Assembly: GCF_001279725.1 (NCBI RefSeq)
Contig: NZ_LGDE01000462.1
Coordinates: 1-22,812, forward strand
DNA: 22,812 nucleotides
DNA from: Streptomyces sp. WM4235
Lineage (GTDB): Bacteria > Actinomycetota > Actinomycetes > Streptomycetales > Streptomycetaceae
Direction of reading: 5' to 3'
Notes under the pieces: model-generated
Seen by the model: only the letters and a program-made list of their open reading frames with translations
Told to the model about the DNA's origin: nothing
The model's database searches: none
Made by a program: the position numbers and the translations under genes
In this document: positions 6,605 through 16,257 of the stretch, piece after piece
Position numbering within the stretch: the first letter of the stretch is position 1
How the letters are laid out: each line of letters starts with the position of its first letter

Positions 6605-7510
6605 TCAGCGACGGCGACGCAGCACCCGGCCGACCACCACTGCGGAGGCCACGGCAAGGGCGGCGGCGGGGGCCAACCAGCGCAGGTTGACTCCGGCCGC
6701 GCCGGCGGCGGGAGCCGGGACGGGGGCGTAGCGGCCACGCGGCGGCGCGTGGTCCACCTCCTCGGCGCTCCGGCCGATCATCGTGCGGCGGGCGTGGGCC
6801 GCCTCGGCCGGGGGCCGTGCGGGACCACCAACCTCGCCGAACTCGCCTTCCAGGAAGGGATCGAGGGACGGGGGCGGCACGTCGGTGTCGAAGACGGACG
6901 CGGTGACCCCGTCGTCCTCGGTCCCTTCGGCGTCCTCGGCATCCTCGGTGTCCTCGGTGTCCGCCTCGAATCCGGCGTCCTCGGCGTCGGCCGCCCGATC
7001 CGCCTCCTCCGCGTCGGCCGGGCGATCCGAGGCCTCCACATCGGCGTCGGGAACGGCGTCGGCCACCGGCTCCACGGCGGCGCCGGCCGTGGCGGCGAGC
7101 TGCGCGGCGGTGCGGTCCAACAGCCGCTGCACGGCGGTGGCGGTGGCCTCGGGGGCGAACCCGGCGGCCCGGCCGTCGACGGTCGCCCCGCCGGTGAACT
7201 CCAGTCGGGTCCCGTCCCCCTGGGGGGTGAGTCGCAGCAGGAGGGAAAGCGTGACGGTGCCGCTGCCCCGGGCCTCGGTGCCCTCGCCCTCGACGGCGAA
7301 CCGGTCGGGGTCCCGTTCGGTGACGGTGAGGGAGCCCCGGTAGGTCACGGTGTGGCCGCCGATCCGCGCCTTCAGCCGGCCCGACAGCGGCCCGGTGTCG
7401 GTGTCGGCGTCCTGTTGGAACCCGGGTACGCAACGGGCCGTACGGACGGGATCACGCAGCACGGCCCGGAGGTCGTCTGCGGGTACCGGAACGAACACCT
7501 GATGCTCCAT
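6605..7510 (-). CDS. CoxG/SRPBCC-family protein with acidic linker and C-terminal membrane anchor
   Basis: A 301-residue protein. Residues 1-150 form an SRPBCC (START-like) domain of the CoxG type: VPADDLRAVLRDPVRTARCVPG, then YRGSLTVTERDP and GGATVDGRAAGF. About residues 160-215 are a low-complexity acidic linker with repeated TED/EDA words. The C-terminus has a hydrophobic segment (WLAPAAALAVASAVVVG) ending in RRRR, which predicts a tail-anchored membrane protein with the domain in the cytoplasm. SRPBCC domains bind hydrophobic ligands; the ligand here is unknown. The ATG at 7510 begins at the conserved MEHQVFVPVP. An open frame continues far upstream, but that is an artefact of high GC, antisense to nothing real and overlapping the next gene. 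TAGGCT lies 7 nt before the ATG and no ribosome binding site is present. Confidence 0.82.
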   Translation of the reverse strand: MEHQVFVPVPADDLRAVLRDPVRTARCVPGFQQDADTDTGPLSGRLKARIGGHTVTYRGSLTVTERDPDRFAVEGEGTEARGSGTVTLSLLLRLTPQGDGTRLEFTGGATVDGRAAGFAPEATATAVQRLLDRTAAQLAATAGAAVEPVADAVPDADVEASDRPADAEEADRAADAEDAGFEADTEDTEDAEDAEGTEDDGVTASVFDTDVPPPSLDPFLEGEFGEVGGPARPPAEAAHARRTMIGRSAEEVDHAPPRGRYAPVPAPAAGAAGVNLRWLAPAAALAVASAVVVGRVLRRRR

Positions 7511-7517
7511 GCGGTCG

Positions 7518-7523
7518 AGCCTA
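7518..7523 (-). promoter_or_regulatory. Putative -10 box of leaderless SRPBCC gene
   Basis: TAGGCT on the minus strand, 7 nt before the ATG at 7510. It is the third example of the same spacing in this block. The 177 bp up to the next hairpin hold no gene. Confidence 0.45.
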
Positions 7524-7687
7524 CCGACGAGACCCGCCCGCGCGCCCGATCCGGCACCAGGTGCCCGCGCCGGTGGCCCGTTCCCGATCTTGCCGGCGGC
7601 CCCCGCGTCCCACGGCCGTGTGCCCGGGGCCGGGCGCGACCGTGCGGGGCCGGCGCGGGCCCGCGCCACGGTGACGGCGGGGCCAAG

Positions 7688-7719
7688 GGGCTGTCCCGCG
7701 ATCCCTGGCGGGACAGCCC
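7688..7719 (-). terminator. Terminator of the spermidine-synthase-like gene
   Basis: GGGCTGTCCCGC (7688-7699), an 8-nt loop and GCGGGACAGCCC (7708-7719) form a perfect 12-bp stem. It begins directly after the stop codon of the minus-strand gene ending at 7720. There is no U-tract, but the stem is very strong. Confidence 0.75.
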
Positions 7720-9360
7720 TCAGGAATACCTCGGGTGCGGGAGGGTGGAGGGCGGCAGCCCGTCCAGGCGGGTGCGCTCGGCGTCCCGGGTCGCGTCCTG
7801 GAGCGCGCGGGTGGACAGCGAGCGCAGCCCCGGCGTGTCGCGGTCGACCCGCAGCTCGGGAACGACGGCGCGGGCGGCGAGGACGAAACCCCAGTCCTGC
7901 GGTGGGCCGACGCCGCCGCCGGGGGTGCGGTCGGGTCCGGCGGCGAAGCCGGTGAGGCGGCCGCCCGCGCTGTAGGGGGTGGTCCGCAGGCCGGCGGCGC
8001 GCAGGGTGCTCTCGACGGTCCAGTAGGTGCGTGGCCGGCCGGCCAGCGGCCCCGCGTGCACGGCGATCCGGCCGCCGGGGCGCAGGGCCCGCGCCGCCAG
8101 CCCGTAGAACTCCTGCGAGTACAGCTTCGTGCTGGGGGTGATGCCGGGGTCGGGGAGGTCGGAGACGATCACGTCGAAGCGGTCCCGGCCGCCCCGACCG
8201 CGCAGCCAGCGGAACGCGTCCTGGGTGACGACTCCGAGCCGGGGATCCGCGTACGCCCGCGCGTTGAGCCGCGAGAGCATCGGGTCGGTGCGGGCGAGCC
8301 GGACCACTCCCGGGTCGAGTTCGACGACGGTGACGGAGGCGACGTCCGGGTAGCGCAGGACCTCGCGGGCGGCGAGCCCGTCGCCGCCGCCGAGGACGAG
8401 GACCCTGGTGTGCGGGCCGGTCATCGCGGGGTGGACGAGTGCCTCGTGGTAGCGGTACTCGTCGTAGCCGCTGACCCGTAGCCGGCCGTCGAGGTACAGG
8501 TCGAGGGAGCGCGGGGAGCCGGTGCCCGGCCCGGTGAGCACGAGTTCCTGGACGCCGGTCTGGACGGCGACCCGCACCTCCCCGCCGTAGACGGCACGCC
8601 GGGCGACCCGCTCGAAGTCGTCGGCGAGGACGGTCGCGGAGGCGAGGACGGCCACGACGGTCACGTTCGCGCAGATCAGCAGCCAGCGGGAGCGCCGGCT
8701 GAGGTCGTGGCGGAACAGCCACAGCACGAGTCCGCCGCCGGCGAGGGTGTTGACGGTGCCGGTGAGCAGGGCGCCGGTGAGTTGGCCGAGCAGCGGCAGC
8801 AGCAGGAACGGGAAGGCGAGCCCACCGACCAGGGCGCCCACGTAGTCGGCGGCGAACAGGTCGGCGACGGCGCCGCCCGCGTCCTGTCTGCGGATGCGCT
8901 GGATCAGGACCATGAGCAGCGGGATCTCCGCGCCGATGAGCACCCCGATGGCGAAGGAGAACGCGACGAGCGCGGGTCTGGACTCCCCCAGCCAGGCGAA
9001 GCTCGCGTACAGGGCCATCGCGGAGAGCCCGCCGATCAGCGCGAGCGCGGCTTCGATGGCGCCGAAGCCGAAGGCGGGCCGACGCCTGAGCCGTTTGGCG
9101 AGGAGCGAGCCGACGCCCATGGCGAAGACCATGACGGACAGCACGATCGACGCCTGGGTGACGGAGTCGCCGATCAGGTAGGAGCCGAGGGCGAGCAGCT
9201 CCAGTTCGTAGACGAGCCCGCAGGCGGCGCATACGAACACGGTGGCCAGGACGAGGAGCCGGCCGGTCCGGGGCCGTACGGGCAGGGCGGCCGGACGGGT
9301 CGCCACGCCCCGTGACTCCGGAGCCGGCAATACCCGGCGCGGGACGGAACGGTCGATCAT
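7720..9360 (-). CDS. Membrane-bound spermidine synthase-like protein
   Basis: A 546-residue protein with two parts. Residues about 33-245 hold seven or so hydrophobic segments with the family phrase [16 protein letters not shown]. Residues about 260-520 are an aminopropyltransferase-like domain with a SAM/dcSAM loop [15 protein letters not shown] (GGGDG at 324-328), an acidic VVELD (Glu347) and SDLPDPG (Asp401), where soluble spermidine synthases carry the catalytic acid. The family is annotated as polyamine aminopropyltransferase with transmembrane segments; real activity and substrate are rarely tested. The ATG at 9360 has no Shine-Dalgarno but has TACGGT 7 nt upstream. A strong hairpin follows the stop, so it is probably a single-gene transcript. 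An inverted repeat lies in its upstream region. Confidence 0.9.
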   Translation of the reverse strand: MIDRSVPRRVLPAPESRGVATRPAALPVRPRTGRLLVLATVFVCAACGLVYELELLALGSYLIGDSVTQASIVLSVMVFAMGVGSLLAKRLRRRPAFGFGAIEAALALIGGLSAMALYASFAWLGESRPALVAFSFAIGVLIGAEIPLLMVLIQRIRRQDAGGAVADLFAADYVGALVGGLAFPFLLLPLLGQLTGALLTGTVNTLAGGGLVLWLFRHDLSRRSRWLLICANVTVVAVLASATVLADDFERVARRAVYGGEVRVAVQTGVQELVLTGPGTGSPRSLDLYLDGRLRVSGYDEYRYHEALVHPAMTGPHTRVLVLGGGDGLAAREVLRYPDVASVTVVELDPGVVRLARTDPMLSRLNARAYADPRLGVVTQDAFRWLRGRGGRDRFDVIVSDLPDPGITPSTKLYSQEFYGLAARALRPGGRIAVHAGPLAGRPRTYWTVESTLRAAGLRTTPYSAGGRLTGFAAGPDRTPGGGVGPPQDWGFVLAARAVVPELRVDRDTPGLRSLSTRALQDATRDAERTRLDGLPPSTLPHPRYS

Positions 9361-9367
9361 GAAGCGA

Positions 9368-9373
9368 ACCGTA
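9368..9373 (-). promoter_or_regulatory. Putative -10 box of leaderless spermidine-synthase-like gene
   Basis: TACGGT on the minus strand followed by 7 nt and the ATG at 9360. The inverted repeat 9383-9418 covers the place where a -35 would lie. Confidence 0.45.
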
Positions 9374-9382
9374 CGTCACCGC

Positions 9383-9418
9383 CCACTCGCACCCTGTCAC
9401 CCACATGGGTGCAAGTGG
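9383..9418. promoter_or_regulatory. Inverted repeat operator candidate upstream of the spermidine-synthase-like gene
   Basis: CCACTCGCACCC (9383-9394) and GGGTGCAAGTGG (9407-9418) match in 11 of 12 positions around a 12-nt spacer. The spacer itself helps form a nested dyad, ACCCA-CA-TGGGT. It covers the region 10-45 bp upstream of the putative -10. A dimeric regulator site is the simplest reading; which protein binds is unknown. Confidence 0.45.
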
Positions 9419-9504
9419 CGTACTGATCCGCCCAGTTGGCGTAACCCGGGCGCAACCACCGGCGCCACGAGGGCCGGTGGGTCGCGGGCCGCGAACGCCC
9501 TCGA

Positions 9505-9559
9505 CCGACAGGACCCGACCGGCCCCGACAGGACCCGCCGAGCCCCGACCGGCCCCGAC
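9505..9559. repeat. Short interleaved GC-rich direct repeats
   Basis: CCGACAGGACCCG occurs at 9505-9517 and 9525-9537 (period 20). CCCGACCGGCCCCGAC occurs at 9514-9529 and 9544-9559 (period 30). They lie in the 215-bp gap between the DUF2617 gene end and the spermidine-synthase-like gene start. They look like replication-slippage repeats; no function is evident. Confidence 0.5.
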
Positions 9560-9575
9560 CCCCGACGGGAACGGC

Positions 9576-10127
9576 CTACAGCAGCGCGGCCGTCGCCTCG
9601 GGGGTGGTCGCGGTCGGCGACCCGGTCCGCATGCCCACCCGGGTACGCGTGGCCACCAACTGCCCTTCCTGCGGGTACGCGTGCCAGGTCCGCCAGCGGA
9701 CCTGGCCCTCGTACCGCTGCGCGAGCAGGGCGGTGAACGCGTGCGGGCTTCCCGGGAAGGTCCCGGCGAGCCCGTTCGGGTGATCCGCGACCAGCGCGAG
9801 CAGTTCCTGCGCCCTCCCGGCGAACGAGCCGCGCGACAGGGTCTCCACGCGGGCGGCGAACTCGTACTCCCAGTCGCCGACCCGCTTGGCCACGCCGAGC
9901 GGCAACGGTGTGCTGCTGCCGGGCATGCAGGCGACGGTCTCCGAACAGAGCACCTCGCCCTCCTCCAGAAGGACCTGGTGGGAGGCCCCGAGCAGGCGCA
10001 ACTCCACGTTCGCCCCGTCGAGCCGGAGGTTCAGTACGGCCAAGGCGGGCAGCCGCTCCCGACCCAGGGCCCAGGCGAGATCGGCGGCACGCGTGTCGGT
10101 ATAGGTGGTCTGGAGGGTCGTGAGCAT
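9576..10127 (-). CDS. DUF2617 family protein
   Basis: A 183-residue soluble protein of a conserved actinobacterial family with no known function. Recognisable family wording: LQTTYTDTRAADLAWALG at the N-terminus, LRLLGASHQVLL and CSETVACMPG in the middle, FPGSPHAFTALLA and VRWRTWHAYPQEGQLVATRT near the end. No signal peptide or membrane segment is visible. The ATG at 10127 is preferred because GCGGAG lies 7 nt upstream; a TTG five codons earlier lacks support. The gene is flanked by other conserved core genes on the same strand, but gaps of 215 and 327 bp make co-transcription uncertain. Only the family membership can be stated. Confidence 0.8.
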   Translation of the reverse strand: MLTTLQTTYTDTRAADLAWALGRERLPALAVLNLRLDGANVELRLLGASHQVLLEEGEVLCSETVACMPGSSTPLPLGVAKRVGDWEYEFAARVETLSRGSFAGRAQELLALVADHPNGLAGTFPGSPHAFTALLAQRYEGQVRWRTWHAYPQEGQLVATRTRVGMRTGSPTATTPEATAALL

Positions 10128-10454
10128 GAGTCGGCTCCGCAAACGCGCGAGGGAGAGGTGGCCGGGGCCCGCCAGCGGTGGTCAACGGGTGGGGGGACAC
10201 CGGCACGGGTCCACAGGAAGTCCAGGGAGGTCCGAGGACTGGTCTACTCAACCGAGGGAATCATGAAAGGCACGGCACTCACAGCGTTTTTACCCAACTT
10301 GACGGGGTTTACATCCCCCCGGGGGCTACACAGTTCACGTGTTCAACAACGTGCCCCCCGTACGCCGTAACAAGCAGCCGAACAAGGAGACGCCCGAGGG
10401 AAGTTGTCCCCGCTGGGCGTCTCTTTTACTCGGGTCCGGCTCCGACCGTGTTCG
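10128..10454. other. Structured non-coding stretch, possible small plus-strand RNA
   Basis: No convincing gene lies in these 327 bp. A sigB-like promoter (GTTT at 10286-10289, 15 nt, GGGTTT at 10305-10310) could start a plus-strand transcript near 10318. Next come a fold with arms GGGGGC (10321-10326) and GCCCCC (10353-10358) enclosing CACGT/ACGTG, and then an intrinsic terminator ending at 10427, giving an RNA of roughly 110 nt. The hairpins could equally serve the minus-strand gene ending at 10455. Confidence 0.3.
10387..10427. terminator. Rho-independent terminator with U-tract
   Basis: GAGACGCCC (10387-10395) and GGGCGTCTC (10415-10423) form a 9-bp stem, followed on the plus strand by TTTT (10424-10427). 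On the minus strand it lies 32 nt after the stop of the small Cys-rich gene and is followed by CTTGTT, a weaker U-tract. It therefore probably works in both directions. Confidence 0.75.
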
Positions 10455-10697
10455 TCAACTGGACCCGCAGCCCCCGCCCCCGCAGGACGAACCGCAGGAA
10501 GAGGACGACGAGCCGCAGGAGGACGACGAACCACAGGAGGATCCGGTCGAACACCCACCTGAAGATCCTCCCCCGGCCCAGTGGCTTCCGCCACTTCGGC
10601 GGCGGGCCGCGCCGCCCGCCTTGACGGCCGCCCTGACGATCCCCACGACCACGAGCGTGAACACGCCCACTCCGACGAGCACTGCGATCAGCACCAT
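10455..10697 (-). CDS. Small membrane-anchored Cys/Gly/Ser-rich protein
   Basis: An 80-residue protein. Residues 2-25 are one hydrophobic segment (VLIAVLVGVGVFTLVVVGIVR). A short basic stretch with RRR follows. The C-terminal 35 residues are nearly all Gly, Ser and Cys, in words such as GSSCGSSSSCGSS, ending GGGGCGSS. The ATG at 10697 has GAGGGG 6 nt upstream, and the reading frame ends at a natural terminator, so it is probably a real gene. Proteins with similar anchored Cys/Gly-rich tails occur in many bacteria, but no function is established. Regularly spaced cysteines could bind metal or form disulphides if outside the cell; topology is not clear. It is divergent from the aminotransferase gene. 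Confidence 0.65.
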   Translation of the reverse strand: MVLIAVLVGVGVFTLVVVGIVRAAVKAGGAARRRSGGSHWAGGGSSGGCSTGSSCGSSSSCGSSSSSCGSSCGGGGCGSS

Positions 10698-10832
10698 CTT
10701 CGGCCCCTCTCTGACACCCCGGTCCCCCGGGGCCCGGGATCCCCGCGTCCCGTGTGCCGGGGAGATTCCCTCAGGCCATCGGCGTCAAAGCACACTTGAG
10801 CAACTCCAGAGGTTGCCCGCAGGATGGCCGTC

Positions 10833-12008
10833 ATGAGCGCACCCGCGGCCGGCAGCCGCCCCTTCCTCAACCGCAGCCTGGCGGTCTTCGGCACCACGAT
10901 CTTCGCGGAGATGTCGGCGCTGGCCGCCCGCACCGGATCGATCAACCTCGGTCAGGGCTTTCCCGACACCGACGGTCCCGCCGAGATCGCCGAGGCGGCC
11001 GTGCGCGCGATCCGGGACGGCAAGGGCAACCAGTACCCGCCCGGCCCCGGCGTCCCCGAGCTGCGCACCGCCATCGCCCACCACCAGGAGCGCTTCCACG
11101 GACTCGCGTTCGACCCCGACACGGAGGTCCTCGTCACGGCGGGCGCGACGGAGGCCATCGCGGCCTCCCTGCTGGCCCTGCTGGAGCCGGGCGACGAGGT
11201 CATCGCCCTGGAGCCGTACTACGACTCCTACGCCGCCTGCATCGCCATGGCGGGGGCCGTCCGCGTACCGCTGACCCTGCGCGCGCCGGACTTCCGTCTC
11301 GACGTCGACGCCCTGCGCGCCGCCGTGACCCCGCGCACCCGGTTGCTGCTGCTGAACACCCCGCACAACCCGACCGGCACGGTGCTGACCCCGGCGGAAC
11401 TGGCGGCCGTCGCGGAACTCGCGATCGAGCGGGACCTGCTCGTCGTCACCGACGAGGTCTACGAGCACCTGGTGTTCGAGGGCACCCACGTACCGCTGGC
11501 CTCGCTGCCCGGCATGCGCGAGCGCACGGTGACGATCTCGTCGGCCGGCAAGACGTTCTCGTTCACCGGCTGGAAGGTCGGCTGGGTCACCGCCCCGCCC
11601 GCCCTGACGGCGGCGGTCCGCTCCGCGAAGCAGTTCCTGACGTACGTCGCCTCGGGCCCGTTCCAGTACGCCATCGCGGAGGCCCTGGCGCTTCCGGACT
11701 CCTACTACGACACGTTCCGCGCGGACCTCGCCGCCAAGCGCGACATCCTCGCGGACGGCCTGACGGCGGCCGGCTTCGAGGTCTACCGGCCCCAGGGCAC
11801 CTACTTCATCACCACCGACATCACCCCCCTCGGGGAGAAGGACGGGCTCGCCTTCTGCCGCGCCCTGCCCGAACGCTGCGGTGTGGTCGCCATCCCCAAC
11901 CAGGTCTTCTACGACGACCGGTCCGCCGGCGCCACCCAGGTCCGCTGGGCGTTCTGCAAGCGGGAGGACGTCCTGCGCGACGCCGTCGACCGCCTCGGGC
12001 GGCTGTAG
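10833..12008 (+). CDS. PLP-dependent class I/II aminotransferase, DapC-like
   Basis: A 391-residue fold-type I aminotransferase. Seen: the substrate-arm phrase NLGQGFPDTDGP; NQYPPGPGVPELR; LLNTPHNPTGTV with the cofactor-ring Asn179; VVTDEVYEHL with Asp207 pairing to the pyridine nitrogen; SSAGKTFSFTGWKVGW with the Schiff-base Lys240; and a final WAFCKRED. From memory the wording is close to mycobacterial N-succinyldiaminopimelate aminotransferase (DapC, lysine/peptidoglycan pathway) and to kynurenine/methionine aminotransferases, so specificity is not settled. Two ATGs compete: 10824 has no ribosome binding site, while 10833 has AGGATGG 5 nt upstream and is preferred. It converges on the YbjN gene with a strong shared hairpin between. 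Confidence 0.88.
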   Translation: MSAPAAGSRPFLNRSLAVFGTTIFAEMSALAARTGSINLGQGFPDTDGPAEIAEAAVRAIRDGKGNQYPPGPGVPELRTAIAHHQERFHGLAFDPDTEVLVTAGATEAIAASLLALLEPGDEVIALEPYYDSYAACIAMAGAVRVPLTLRAPDFRLDVDALRAAVTPRTRLLLLNTPHNPTGTVLTPAELAAVAELAIERDLLVVTDEVYEHLVFEGTHVPLASLPGMRERTVTISSAGKTFSFTGWKVGWVTAPPALTAAVRSAKQFLTYVASGPFQYAIAEALALPDSYYDTFRADLAAKRDILADGLTAAGFEVYRPQGTYFITTDITPLGEKDGLAFCRALPERCGVVAIPNQVFYDDRSAGATQVRWAFCKREDVLRDAVDRLGRL

Positions 12009-12041
12009 GACCCCCGTCGCGGTCCCCCGGTCGCGGGAACG

Positions 12042-12097
12042 CGAGAGCCCGGGCGCGCATCGGGGTCGTGGTGACCCCGATGTCGTCCGGGCTCTCG
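12042..12097. terminator. Bidirectional two-tier terminator hairpin
   Basis: Outer arms CGAGAGCCCGG (12042-12052) and CCGGGCTCTCG (12087-12097) are a perfect 11-bp match. They enclose inner arms CATCGGGGTC (12058-12067) and GACCCCGATG (12073-12082) with a 5-nt loop. It sits between the convergent aminotransferase and YbjN genes. Confidence 0.8.
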
Positions 12098-12151
12098 TGC
12101 GGCCGCGGGGCGTACCTGCTCCTCGTGGCGCGCGTACCGCTGTGGGGGCGA

Positions 12152-12694
12152 CTAGTTGTTGTCGTCGCCCTTGTCTTCTTCGCCCTCGGCGGAGTCGACG
12201 TCCTTCTCGAGGCCGAGCTGCTCGACGAGCCACTTGTCGAACTCGATCGAGGCACGGACCCAGCTGACCGTGGAGGACACGAAGTGCTCCAGGCTGACGC
12301 CGGTACCGATCAGCATCTGCGCCTCACCGATCAGGCGGACCGAGCCGTCGTCGTGCGTGTGGCTGTAGACCTTCGGCCACAGGGTGCGACGGTTCCAGTC
12401 GTCGATCGTCTCCAGGAGCTGCGGCTTGTCCTCGATCTCGTGCGGGCGGTCGTAGAAGGTCCGCACCGAGAAGACCTGCTGCTCGTCCTCGCCGCGGAAC
12501 ATGAAGTACGTGCGGAACTCCTCCCACGGCGCCGCGAGGTCACCCTCGTCGTCGACGACGTACTTGAGCTCCATCTGTTCCAGCAGCTGCTTGACCAGAT
12601 CCTGGTCGGGGACGACGGGGCCCGCCGGTCCTGTGGCCTGCGGATCGGGCTGCTGCCCTCCGAAGTTCGGAATCGAGGCCGGGTCGATGCTCAC
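12152..12694 (-). CDS. YbjN domain-containing protein
   Basis: A 180-residue acidic cytosolic protein of the YbjN family, which adopts a secretion-chaperone-like fold. Seen: an N-terminal disordered Pro/Gln-rich stretch (about 1-30), the helix LVKQLLEQMELKYVVDDEGDL, the strand phrases YFMFRGEDEQQVFSVRTFYD and RRTLWPKVYSHTHDDGSVRL, and a very acidic C-terminal tail with EGEEDKGDD. Function in actinobacteria is unknown; E. coli YbjN affects motility and stress traits. GTG at 12694 is chosen because GAAGGGA lies 8 nt upstream; an ATG further up lacks a ribosome binding site. It lies 214 bp downstream of clpB on the same strand, separated by a hairpin. Confidence 0.82.
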   Translation of the reverse strand: MSIDPASIPNFGGQQPDPQATGPAGPVVPDQDLVKQLLEQMELKYVVDDEGDLAAPWEEFRTYFMFRGEDEQQVFSVRTFYDRPHEIEDKPQLLETIDDWNRRTLWPKVYSHTHDDGSVRLIGEAQMLIGTGVSLEHFVSSTVSWVRASIEFDKWLVEQLGLEKDVDSAEGEEDKGDDNN

Positions 12695-12852
12695 CGTGTA
12701 CTTCCCTTCGTGCGGATGAACCACATCCTCCACCATCGGTCCCACCCCGTGTCCAGCCCCGCACGCACGATCCGCTCCGGGCGGACACGAGTAGGACTCA
12801 GGTAAGGAGGACGGGGCCCCACACGACCCGGCGCGTGGCCGCTCGTCGCGGG

Positions 12853-12888
12853 GGCGGCGGGGGCCCGGATCCTTCGGCCCCCACCGCC
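12853..12888 (-). terminator. clpB terminator hairpin
   Basis: Arms 12853-12865 and 12876-12888 pair over 13 positions with a single C-A mismatch and a 10-nt loop, starting about 20 nt after the clpB stop. It is very G+C rich and lacks a U-tract. Confidence 0.65.
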
Positions 12889-12908
12889 CAGGGTACGACC
12901 GACAGGGC

Positions 12909-15509
<2,601 letters not shown>

Positions 15510-15565
15510 TGCGGCTTCTCCTCTCCGTCGCGATACAGGGGCATGACACATATAGCGTGCACAAA

Positions 15566-15586
15566 GTTGAGTCTATTCCACTCAAG
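15566..15586. promoter_or_regulatory. HAIR element (HspR operator) between clpB and the F420/PPOX gene
   Basis: GTTGAGT-N7-ACTCAAG is a near-perfect copy of the HspR-associated inverted repeat CTTGAGT-N7-ACTCAAG. A TATATG box (15554-15549, minus strand) downstream could be the clpB -10. HspR-ADP-DnaK binding here would repress clpB. The element also directly abuts the -35 position of the divergent plus-strand promoter. Confidence 0.92.
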
Positions 15587-15609
15587 GCGGTGTGTGGTGC
15601 GGCATCTCG

Positions 15610-15615
15610 TACTCT
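15610..15615 (+). promoter_or_regulatory. Putative -10 box of the leaderless F420/PPOX gene
   Basis: TACTCT followed by 7 nt and the ATG at 15623. With a 17-bp spacer the -35 would fall at 15587-15592, immediately next to the HAIR element. No Shine-Dalgarno is present. Confidence 0.5.
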
Positions 15616-15622
15616 TCGGGCC

Positions 15623-16042
15623 ATGCCTGGTTCGAAGACACCCCAAGACGTACTCAACCCGACGCCGGAGTACCTCGCCTTCTGGCGGGAGCGGCACGTC
15701 TGCACCCTGACCACCCCGCGGCCCGACGGCAGCCCGCACGTGGTGCCGGTCGGCGTGACGTACGACCCCGAGGCGGGGCTGGCGCGGGTGATCAGCAACC
15801 GGCACAGCAAGAAGATCCGCAACGTCCTGGCGGCGCCGGACGCGACTGCGCGGGTCGCGGTCTGCCAGATGGAGGGCCGGCGCTGGGCCACGCTGGAGGG
15901 CCGCGCGGTGATCCGCACGGACGAGGCCTCGGTGGCGGAGGCGGTGGCGCGCTACGCGGAGCGCTACGGGCGGACGCCCTCGCCGAACCCGGACCGGGTG
16001 GTCATGGAGATCACCCTGGACCGCGCGATGGGACGCGGCTGA
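15623..16042 (+). CDS. PPOX-class, probable F420-dependent flavin/deazaflavin-binding enzyme
   Basis: A 139-residue split-barrel protein of the pyridoxamine-5'-phosphate-oxidase-like superfamily, closest in wording to Rv1155-type F420-binding proteins. Seen: LAFWRERHVCTLTTPRPDGSP, the strand HVVPVGVTYDPE, a basic cofactor-phosphate region NRHSKKIRNVLAAP, and a final DRVVMEITLDRAMG. It should act in the cytosol in a redox reaction with F420 or a flavin; the substrate is unknown. The ATG at 15623 fits the family start; it lacks a ribosome binding site and has TACTCT 7 nt upstream. It is divergent from clpB across a shared HAIR operator, so it may be heat-shock co-regulated. Two hairpins follow. 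Confidence 0.85.
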   Translation: MPGSKTPQDVLNPTPEYLAFWRERHVCTLTTPRPDGSPHVVPVGVTYDPEAGLARVISNRHSKKIRNVLAAPDATARVAVCQMEGRRWATLEGRAVIRTDEASVAEAVARYAERYGRTPSPNPDRVVMEITLDRAMGRG

Positions 16043-16043
16043 C

Positions 16044-16060
16044 CCGGGGGCAGACCCCGG
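16044..16060 (+). terminator. Short hairpin after the F420/PPOX gene
   Basis: CCGGGG, loop GCAGA, CCCCGG directly follows the stop codon. There is no U-tract. It could be the first of two stacked transcription ends before the 19-bp stem at 16162. Confidence 0.4.
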
Positions 16061-16161
16061 CGCGGGCGCCCCGGGCGCAGGCGTGGGCGCGGGGGCTGAC
16101 GTGGGGACGGACGCGAAACTGACCGATGTGTTTGTCCGGTTCAACCACTGGACGCGGACAG

Positions 16162-16205
16162 CACAACGGCGCCATCGTGGTCAGGTCCACGATGGCGCCG
16201 TTGTG
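16162..16205. terminator. Perfect 19-bp hairpin, bidirectional terminator
   Basis: Arms 16162-16180 (starting CACAACGGCGCC) and 16187-16205 (ending GGCGCCGTTGTG) are exact complements around a 6-nt loop, TCAGGT. It lies between the plus-strand F420/PPOX gene and the minus-strand cassette, so it probably stops transcripts from both sides. It forms the left boundary of the accessory cassette. Confidence 0.8.
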
Positions 16206-16212
16206 TGGGGGT

Positions 16213-16257
16213 AGTGCCTGAGCGATCTGCAACGACGGGGGAATCGCTTCAGGCACT
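16213..16257 (-). terminator. Terminator hairpin of the repeat-protein/Rieske-like operon
   Basis: AGTGCCTGAGCGAT (16213-16226) pairs with ATCGCTTCAGGCACT (16243-16257) with one bulged base and a 16-nt loop. The stop codon of the Rieske-like gene lies inside the right arm. Confidence 0.6.

Noticed and set aside
6605..9406. A 933-codon minus-strand open frame spanning the SRPBCC gene and the spermidine-synthase-like gene
   Set aside because: Upstream of the MEHQ start the translation is Arg/Pro/Ala-rich nonsense overlapping a real gene in another frame; typical of high-GC DNA.
10332..10345. Second parS-like sequence around CACGTG
   Set aside because: Only the central CACGTG and part of the left arm match; the right arm lacks GAAAC.
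10315..10359. Two runs of six C's suggesting an actinobacterial 6C RNA
   Set aside because: In 6C RNA the C-runs are in hairpin loops. Here the first run is followed at once by five G's and the second pairs with those G's, so both would be in stems.
10263..10370. A 35-codon plus-strand open frame starting MKGTALTAF with a TTA codon and a GAGGGA site
   Set aside because: Third-position GC is only about half, far below real genes here. The frame overlaps promoter- and hairpin-like sequence, and the ribosome-site spacing is short. Kept only as a remote possibility of a leader peptide.
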